11,397 nucleotides of DNA from an uncultured Ruminococcus sp. (lineage in GTDB: Bacteria > Bacillota > Clostridia > Oscillospirales > Ruminococcaceae): positions 1-11,397 of the forward strand of contig USCU01000017.1 in the NCBI GenBank assembly GCA_900553335.1, in the 5' to 3' direction. Within the stretch, counting starts at the first letter, position 1. Each line of letters opens with the position of its first letter. Under the pieces are notes generated by a model, which saw nothing but the letters and a program-made list of their open reading frames with translations, had not been told where the DNA came from and made no database searches. The translations under genes and the position numbers were made by a program. Shown here piece after piece: positions 6,765 through 11,397 of this stretch.

Positions 6765-6795
6765 TGCGAAATTCCGAATTTCGCATTCCGAATTG
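6765..6795. repeat. Perfect palindrome and AATTCCG module
   Basis: TGCGAAATTC (6765-6774) and GAATTTCGCA (6776-6785) are perfect inverted 10-base arms around one C, followed by TTCCGAATTG (6786-6795). Read on the minus strand this is the same AATTCGGAAT motif found left of the four-helix-bundle remnant, so the remnant is bounded by inverted copies. It lies 33 bp upstream of the fucU start codon. Confidence 0.75.
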
Positions 6796-6817
6796 AACGG
6801 AAAGGACTGAAAAATAA

Positions 6818-7252
6818 ATGCTTAAAAATATACCTGCGATTTTGTCGCCTGAGCTTTTGAAAACGCTCTGCGAAATGGGGCACTCGGATAGAATCGTTAT
6901 TGCGGACGGAAATTTCCCTTGCGAAAGCATGGGCAAAAACGCAAAAGTGATCCGATGCGACGGTCACGGCGTGCCGGAGCTTTTGGATGCAATACTTACA
7001 CTGTTTCCACTCGACACTTATGTTGAAAAGCCTGTAAATCTTATGCAGGTAATGCCTGGTGACAATGCCGAAACTCCTATTTGGGAGGAGTATAAGGAGA
7101 TAGTTGCAAAGCACGACGAGCGGGGGGCGGACGCAATCGGTGAGATCGAGCGGTTTGCTTTTTACGAGGAAGCAAAGAAAGCATACGCTATTATTGCTAC
7201 AGGCGAAAAGGCGATTTATGCAAATATAATGCTGCAAAAGGGAGTAGTTTAA
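6818..7252 (+). CDS. fucU: L-fucose mutarotase
   Basis: Interconverts the alpha and beta anomers of L-fucose (EC 5.1.3.29), supplying the form used by FucI. It is a 144-residue RbsD/FucU-family protein against 140 in E. coli. The N-terminus LKNIPAILSPELLKTLCEMG is nearly the E. coli sequence. Catalytic-region residues are present: His22 and Asp24 in GHSD, the conserved ERFAFYE (111-117), and Tyr134/Asn136 near the C-terminus. FucU proteins are cytoplasmic oligomers. The ribosome binding site AAAGGA sits 11 bases before the ATG, rather far. The gene is 408 bp behind the kinase gene because of inserted element DNA. The last two bases of its TAA stop are the first two bases of repeat copy 2. Confidence 0.95.
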   Translation: MLKNIPAILSPELLKTLCEMGHSDRIVIADGNFPCESMGKNAKVIRCDGHGVPELLDAILTLFPLDTYVEKPVNLMQVMPGDNAETPIWEEYKEIVAKHDERGADAIGEIERFAFYEEAKKAYAIIATGEKAIYANIMLQKGVV

Positions 7253-7413
7253 TAATTCTTAATTCGCAATGCGCTGAGCAGGCGACCGCTCGCAGTGCGA
7301 GAAACAGGGAGTTTGCGAAGGGAAGAAATAAGGAGAATTTCGACAGCGAACAGCGGAGAAAGGCGACTATTTTTCTGACCGTATATTCGTAATTAATTCG
7401 GAGTTCGGAATTA
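7251..7413 (+). repeat. 163 bp dispersed repeat, copy 2
   Basis: Second copy of the unit at 6410-6572, same orientation, offset exactly 841 bases, differing at four positions (7371, 7387, 7399, 7403). The inner palindrome is at 7289-7301. Unlike copy 1, it is followed by further AATTCGG modules (GGAATTCGGAATTG, about 7414-7427) and no trace of the four-helix-bundle gene. It starts within the fucU stop codon and makes up half of the fucU-pgk gap. Confidence 0.85.
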
Positions 7414-7577
7414 GGAATTCGGAATTGATTGTTAAATAAATGACAAATTAAGAAAAATATGTCTTTTATCCACTTGTATTTTGGATTAAAATGGTATACA
7501 ATATACTTAGCGTAAAACGCATAATATGAGTCCGTTTAATCGGAGTCAAATATATTTTATAAGAGAGGTTATTTAAT
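7253..7577. other. 325 bp gene-free interval between fucU and pgk
   Basis: The left half is repeat copy 2 and its AATTCGG tail (to about 7427). The right half is AT-rich and carries the pgk promoter and leader. I see no intact small gene on either strand, and no clear intrinsic terminator for the fuc cluster. The leader has a small imperfect hairpin (GAGTCCG-TTTAAT-CGGAGTC, 7528-7547) of unknown meaning. Confidence 0.7.
7474..7502 (+). promoter_or_regulatory. Probable promoter of the pgk-tpiA-gpmI cluster
   Basis: TTGTAT (7474-7479), 17 bp, then TACAAT (7497-7502). Overlapping it, TGGTATACA (7492-7500) has the form of an extended -10. Either would start transcription about 65-70 bases before the pgk ATG. 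The -35 is only half-consensus. Confidence 0.5.
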
Positions 7578-8792
7578 ATGGCAGGACTTAACAAAGTTAC
7601 AGTTGACGATTTAAGTGTCAAGGGTAAGAAGATTTTGGTAAGAGTGGATTTTAACGTTCCTCTTAAAGACGGAAAAATTACAAATGACAACAGAATCACA
7701 GCAGCTCTTCCGACAATCAACAAGCTTGTTGCTGAGGGCGGTAAGGTTGTTTTGTGTTCTCATTTAGGTAAGCCGAAGAACGGACCTGAGGATAAGTTTT
7801 CTCTTGCCCCGGCAGCTCAAAGACTTGCAGAGCTTGTTGACGCAAAGGTAACGTTTGCTAAAGACGACACAGTTGTAGGTGAAAATGCTAAGAAAGCTGT
7901 AGCTGAGATGAACGACGGCGAGATCGTAGTTTTGGAAAACACAAGATTCAGAGGCGCTGAGGAAACTAAGAATGGTGAAGAGTTTGCAAAAGAGCTTGCT
8001 GATTTAGTTGATAATGAGGTTTTCGTTATGGACGCTTTCGGTTCAGCTCACAGAGCGCACGCTTCAACAGCCGGCGTTACAAAGTTTGTTAAGGAAACAG
8101 CCGTAGGATACCTCATGCAGAAGGAAATCAACTTCCTCGGAAACGCAGTTGAGGATCCTGTAAGACCGTTCGTAGCAATTTTAGGCGGTGCAAAGGTTGC
8201 TGATAAGCTTAACGTTATCTCAAACCTTATAGAAAAGTGTGATACTCTCATTATCGGCGGAGGAATGGCATATACATTCTTAAAGGCACAGGGTAAAGAG
8301 GTTGGAACTTCTTTGGTTGACGATACAAAGATTGATTACTGTAAAGAAATGATCGAAAAGGCAAAGGAAGCAGGAAAGAAGCTCTTACTTCCTGTAGATA
8401 CAACTATTGCAGCAGAGTTTCCTGATCCGATTGATGCAGAAATTGATGTATTTGTTTCTGACACTATCCCTGCTGATAAAATGGGACTCGATATCGGAAC
8501 AAAGACTGCGGAGCTTTATGCAGATGCAGTTAAGAGCGCAAAGACTGTTGTTTGGAACGGACCTATGGGTGTGTTTGAAAACCCAACTCTTGCAAAGGGT
8601 ACTATAGCTGTTGCAAAGGCACTTGCTGAAACGGACGCTACAACAATTATCGGAGGAGGAGATTCGGCTGCTGCTGTTATTTCTCTCGGATTTGCTGATA
8701 AGATGAGCCACATTTCAACAGGCGGCGGAGCATCTCTTGAGTATCTTGAGGGCAAGGTTCTTCCCGGAATTGCAGTAATTGCAGACAAGTAA
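7578..8792 (+). CDS. pgk: Phosphoglycerate kinase
   Basis: Transfers phosphate from 1,3-bisphosphoglycerate to ADP in glycolysis (EC 2.7.2.3), in the cytoplasm. The 404 residues match the usual 390-420. Family signatures in order: VRVDFNVPL near residue 21, [41 protein letters not shown], then the hinge and nucleotide domain with [36 protein letters not shown] and [10 protein letters not shown]. No key element is missing. AGAGAGG (7562-7568) is the ribosome binding site, with a 9-base spacer. It leads the cluster with tpiA and gpmI; glyceraldehyde-3-phosphate dehydrogenase is not in the window. Confidence 0.98.
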   Translation: MAGLNKVTVDDLSVKGKKILVRVDFNVPLKDGKITNDNRITAALPTINKLVAEGGKVVLCSHLGKPKNGPEDKFSLAPAAQRLAELVDAKVTFAKDDTVVGENAKKAVAEMNDGEIVVLENTRFRGAEETKNGEEFAKELADLVDNEVFVMDAFGSAHRAHASTAGVTKFVKETAVGYLMQKEINFLGNAVEDPVRPFVAILGGAKVADKLNVISNLIEKCDTLIIGGGMAYTFLKAQGKEVGTSLVDDTKIDYCKEMIEKAKEAGKKLLLPVDTTIAAEFPDPIDAEIDVFVSDTIPADKMGLDIGTKTAELYADAVKSAKTVVWNGPMGVFENPTLAKGTIAVAKALAETDATTIIGGGDSAAAVISLGFADKMSHISTGGGASLEYLEGKVLPGIAVIADK

Positions 8793-8802
8793 GAAATCTT
8801 TC

Positions 8803-8830
8803 GGGATTGTCCTAAATTTTGGACAATCCC
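8803..8830 (+). terminator. Hairpin between pgk and tpiA (weak terminator or processing site)
   Basis: GGGATTGTCC (8803-8812) pairs perfectly with GGACAATCCC (8821-8830) across an 8-base loop. It is followed only by TTTGC, not a long T run. It could attenuate transcription into tpiA, or stabilise the 3' end of a processed pgk message. No separate tpiA promoter is evident in the 78 bp gap. Confidence 0.6.
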
Positions 8831-8870
8831 TTTGCATTGCTGATAAATAAAACATTAAGGAGAAATGACA

Positions 8871-9641
8871 ATGAAAAAAAGTGTAAGAAAGGCAATTATT
8901 GCCGGAAATTGGAAAATGAACAAAACACGTCCTGAGGCAAAGGCTCTTTTAGAGGAAATCAAGCCATTGGTAGCTAACGCTGATGTTGAGGTGGTAGCTT
9001 GCGTACCATTCACAAACCTTGAAACAGCGATAGCTGCAACTGAAGGTTCAAACATCAAGATCGGCGCTGAGAACGTTCACTTTGAAAAGAGCGGTGCATT
9101 TACAGGAGAAATTTCCGCAGATATGCTCGTTGAGCTTGGAGTTGAGTATGTAGTTATCGGACACAGCGAGAGAAGACAGTATTTTGCTGAAACTGATGAA
9201 ACTGTAAACAAGAGAACTAAGGCAGCTCTTGCAGCAGGACTTAAGCCTATTGTTTGTGTAGGAGAGCTTTTGTGGGAGCGTGAGTGCAACATCACAGAAG
9301 AGGTTATCGCTCGTCAGATCAAGCTTGACCTTTATGATGTATCTGCTGAGGACGTTAAAAAGACAGTTATCGCTTACGAGCCTGTTTGGGCTATCGGAAC
9401 AGGAAAGACTGCTACATCGGATCAGGCAGAGGAGGTTTGTGCGTTTATTCGCCAGACTTTGGCAAAGCTTTATGACGAGGAGACAGCAGAGGCTGTTACA
9501 ATTCAGTACGGCGGTTCTATGAATGCAGGAAACTGTGCTGAGCTTTTATCAAAAGAGAATGTAGACGGCGGACTTATCGGCGGTGCTTCTCTTAAGGCAG
9601 CTGATTTTAACACTATTGTACAGGCAGCTGTAAACGGTTAA
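8871..9641 (+). CDS. tpiA: Triosephosphate isomerase
   Basis: Interconverts dihydroxyacetone phosphate and glyceraldehyde-3-phosphate (EC 5.3.1.1). A TIM barrel of 256 residues, the usual length. Catalytic residues are all visible: Asn13 and Lys15 in GNWKMN, His98 in VIGHSERR, Glu170 in AYEPVWAIGTGKTA (which includes the flexible loop 6), and the phosphate-binding YGGSMNAGN (213-221). I start at ATG 8871 because AAGGAG (8857-8862) is 8 bases upstream of it. The alternative ATG at 8865 would be only 2 bases from that site and would add Met-Thr. It sits between pgk and gpmI, 25 bp before gpmI. It would also handle the DHAP expected from L-fuculose-1-phosphate cleavage. Confidence 0.98.
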   Translation: MKKSVRKAIIAGNWKMNKTRPEAKALLEEIKPLVANADVEVVACVPFTNLETAIAATEGSNIKIGAENVHFEKSGAFTGEISADMLVELGVEYVVIGHSERRQYFAETDETVNKRTKAALAAGLKPIVCVGELLWERECNITEEVIARQIKLDLYDVSAEDVKKTVIAYEPVWAIGTGKTATSDQAEEVCAFIRQTLAKLYDEETAEAVTIQYGGSMNAGNCAELLSKENVDGGLIGGASLKAADFNTIVQAAVNG

Positions 9642-9666
9642 TATTGATTGAAAGGATTTAACTTAT

Positions 9667-11235
9667 ATGAAACCTGTTGTTTTAGTAGTAATGGACGGCG
9701 TTGGATATTCTGTTACAGGACTTGGAGATGCAGTATCTGAGGCTAACACACCTACTCTTGATAAGCTTTTGAAAACTTGCCCTAACACATCATTAAAGGC
9801 TCACGGCGGAGCAGTTGGACTTCCTACAGACGATGATATGGGAAACTCCGAGGTAGGTCACAACGCACTTGGCTGCGGACAGATCTATTCTCAGGGTGCA
9901 AAGCTTGTTAATGAATCTATCGAGAGCGGAAAGATGTTTGAGAGCGATACATGGAATGAAGTAACAGGCAACTGCAAAGAAAAGTCGTCTACACTTCATT
10001 TTATCGGACTTCTTTCTGACGGAAACGTTCATTCTAATATTTCCCACCTTGAAAAGATGATCACAAGGGCAAAAGAGGACGGAGTATCAAAAGTAAGATG
10101 TCATATTCTTTTAGACGGAAGAGATGTTCCCGCAACATCTGCTTTGCAGTACGTTGACGAACTTGAGAATCATTTGAAGAGTTTAAATGATGATTCATTC
10201 GACGCTAAGATCGCTTCCGGCGGCGGAAGAATGAAGATCACAATGGACAGATATCAGGCTGACTGGGCAATGGTTAAAAACGGCTGGGATACCCACGTTT
10301 TAGGTAAAGGCAGACAGTTTGAAAACGCAACGATCGCAATTGAAACCGCAAGAAAAGAAAACGATGGTATAATTGATCAGGATCTTCCTGCTTTCGTGAT
10401 TGCTGAAAACGGAGAGCCTGTCGGAAAGATTCTTGACGGTGACAGCGTTGTTCTCTTCAACTTCAGAGGCGACAGAGCGATCGAGCTTTCAATGGCATTT
10501 GATGATGAAAGCTTTGATAAATTTGACAGGGAATTCGTTCCAAGCGTTGTATACGCAGGAATGTTACAGTATGACGGAGATTTGAATCTTCCTAAGAAAT
10601 ATCTTGTTAGTCCTCCTGAGATCACAAATACTCTTTCTGAGGTTTTGGTCAAGGCAGTTGTTAATCAGTATGCTGTTTCCGAAACTCAGAAGTATGGACA
10701 CGTTACTTATTTCTGGAACGGAAACAGAAGCGAAAAGTTTTCTGAGGAGCTTGAAACATGGACTGAGATCCCGTCAGACAGAGTTTCATTTGACGAGCGT
10801 CCGTGGATGAAGTCTGCTGAGGTTACAGACGATCTTATTGATGCAATAAAGTCGGGTAAGTACGGATTTTTAAGATGTAACTATCCTAACGGCGATATGG
10901 TAGGTCATACGGGAAATATGGACGCAACTATTGTCGGCGTTGAATCGGTCGACCTCGGTCTTTCAAGACTTTTAAAGGTGGTTGACGAGTGCAATTGTAC
11001 GCTTTTGGTAACTGCCGATCACGGAAATGCCGATGAAATGATCGAGAAAAATAAGAAAGGTGAGCTTCAGACAAGAACTGCTCACTCACTTAACCGTGTA
11101 CCGTTTATAATCTATGACAAGGATACAACATACGAGATCAAGGACGGAAATTACGGACTTGCAAATGTAGCTCCGACAGTTCTCAAGATTTTAGGAATTG
11201 AAGCTCCTGACTGCTGGGAGGACAGCATGGTTTAA
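9667..11235 (+). CDS. gpmI: 2,3-bisphosphoglycerate-independent phosphoglycerate mutase
   Basis: Converts 3-phosphoglycerate to 2-phosphoglycerate (EC 5.4.2.12) through a phosphoserine intermediate. The 522 residues fit the Mn-dependent alkaline-phosphatase-like family. Visible residues: Asp10 (VVMDGVG), nucleophile Ser61 (DMGNSEVGHNALG), His122 (GNVHSN), Arg152/Asp153 (LLDGRDVPA), Arg267 (NFRGDR), Asp409 and His413 (NGDMVGHTG), Asp451/His452 (ADHGNADE) and His473. The segments ASGGGRMKITMDRY (183-196), AGMLQYDGDLNLP (297-309) and GHVTYFWNGNRS (344-355) resemble the plant/protist form more than the Bacillus or E. coli form. The ribosome binding site AAAGGA (9651-9656) is 10 bases upstream. 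Last gene of the triose cluster; a terminator follows 18 bp downstream. Confidence 0.97.
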   Translation: MKPVVLVVMDGVGYSVTGLGDAVSEANTPTLDKLLKTCPNTSLKAHGGAVGLPTDDDMGNSEVGHNALGCGQIYSQGAKLVNESIESGKMFESDTWNEVTGNCKEKSSTLHFIGLLSDGNVHSNISHLEKMITRAKEDGVSKVRCHILLDGRDVPATSALQYVDELENHLKSLNDDSFDAKIASGGGRMKITMDRYQADWAMVKNGWDTHVLGKGRQFENATIAIETARKENDGIIDQDLPAFVIAENGEPVGKILDGDSVVLFNFRGDRAIELSMAFDDESFDKFDREFVPSVVYAGMLQYDGDLNLPKKYLVSPPEITNTLSEVLVKAVVNQYAVSETQKYGHVTYFWNGNRSEKFSEELETWTEIPSDRVSFDERPWMKSAEVTDDLIDAIKSGKYGFLRCNYPNGDMVGHTGNMDATIVGVESVDLGLSRLLKVVDECNCTLLVTADHGNADEMIEKNKKGELQTRTAHSLNRVPFIIYDKDTTYEIKDGNYGLANVAPTVLKILGIEAPDCWEDSMV

Positions 11236-11253
11236 TGTTTTAATAATATTATT

Positions 11254-11287
11254 AAAGGCACGCTCTTTTAGTGTGCCTTTATTTTTT
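11254..11287 (+). terminator. Intrinsic terminator after gpmI
   Basis: AAAGGCACGC (11254-11263) pairs with GTGTGCCTTT (11271-11280), ten pairs including one G-U, with a 7-base loop. The tail ATTTTTT follows. It ends the pgk-tpiA-gpmI transcript. A 14 bp AT palindrome (TAATAATATTATTA, 11241-11254) lies immediately before the stem. Confidence 0.9.
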
Positions 11288-11370
11288 GACTTGCTTAAGC
11301 TGAATTTATAATGAAATTAACTTGTTGAATTATAGATTAAAACAATTTGTGAAAAGTATACAATATAAAT

Positions 11371-11379
11371 TGATATAAT
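11371..11379 (+). promoter_or_regulatory. Extended -10 promoter element for a gene beyond the window
   Basis: TGATATAAT is a perfect extended -10 (TGn-TATAAT). No recognisable -35 is seen at the right distance. Two copies of AAGTATAC (11354-11361 and 11385-11392) flank it. No coding start is visible before the window ends. Confidence 0.45.
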
Positions 11380-11397
11380 TATGCAAGTATACGAACT

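Larger units (their letters stand above)
6410..6817. other. 408 bp gene-free interval before fucU, filled with element debris
   Basis: No intact gene is present. From left to right it holds repeat copy 1 (6410-6572), a decayed four-helix-bundle gene (6576-6762), an AATTCCG palindrome block (6765-6795) and the weak ribosome binding site of fucU (AAAGGA 6801-6806, 11 bases before the ATG). No good promoter or terminator for fucU is evident, so fucU must be reached by read-through or by an unrecognised promoter. Confidence 0.75.

Noticed and set aside
6722..7237. 171-residue open frame on the minus strand
   Set aside because: Entirely antisense to fucU, whose protein is a clear family match; the antisense product is low-complexity and unconvincing.
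6410..7413. Direct repeats, as a CRISPR array
   Set aside because: Two long copies separated by a whole gene, with no short regular repeat-spacer structure and no cas genes.
7528..7547. Leader hairpin of pgk, as a riboswitch
   Set aside because: A single short imperfect stem with no conserved core of any riboswitch class I know.
7466..7723. 85-residue minus-strand frame over the pgk leader
   Set aside because: Overlaps the start of pgk and its promoter; no ribosome binding site or recognisable sequence.
8865..8870. Upstream ATG, as the tpiA start
   Set aside because: Only 2 bases from the AAGGAG site; the ATG at 8871 has normal 8-base spacing.

Overview
The window looks like a low-GC Gram-positive gut anaerobe of the class Clostridia, probably near Ruminococcus/Oscillospiraceae. 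This is inferred from strong AGGAGG-type ribosome binding sites, consensus sigma-A promoters, a Thr/Glu-rich lipoprotein linker of the kind common in Ruminococcus, and the protein types; no marker gene proves it. The first 49 bases are not genomic. They are an untrimmed Illumina Nextera i7 adapter (P7 end, the N711 index and the Read-2 transposase sequence), so biology starts near base 50.

Left region (50-2680): an MFS drug-efflux-type permease faces a short XRE/Cro-type regulator, and the two share a bidirectional terminator that overlaps the regulator's last codons. The regulator diverges from a secreted lipoprotein of unknown function. Their 133 bp intergenic region holds a near-perfect sigma-A promoter for the lipoprotein and an inverted repeat that is a natural operator candidate.

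Middle region (2700-7430): an L-fucose catabolic cluster. It encodes L-fucose isomerase (fucI), a small DUF2442 protein, a RhaB-type FGGY sugar kinase that by context probably phosphorylates L-fuculose, and L-fucose mutarotase (fucU). Aldolase, transporter and dedicated regulator are not in the window. Repeated DNA interrupts the cluster. A 163 bp unit is present twice (6410-6572 and 7251-7413, 159/163 identical by eye), each copy starting at the stop codon of a fuc gene. AATTCGG-type modules sit at the stop codons of fucI and the kinase gene. The 408 bp gap before fucU also holds a decayed gene whose three frame-shifted pieces read as a four-helix-bundle protein of the 23S rRNA intervening-sequence (S23) family, bordered by AATTCGG/AATTCCG sequence. 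A 22 bp piece of the same 5' end recurs behind fucI. I consider this invasion of a sugar operon by an IVS-like or MITE-like element family the most interesting feature of the window.

Right region (7470-11290): the lower-glycolysis cluster pgk-tpiA-gpmI, with its own promoter, a hairpin between pgk and tpiA, and a strong terminator after gpmI. The GpmI has the sequence character of the plant/protist-type cofactor-independent mutase. The fuc and triose-phosphate genes are metabolically linked, because cleavage of L-fuculose-1-phosphate would yield DHAP, the substrate of TpiA. The window ends in an AT-rich promoter-like region for a gene outside it.
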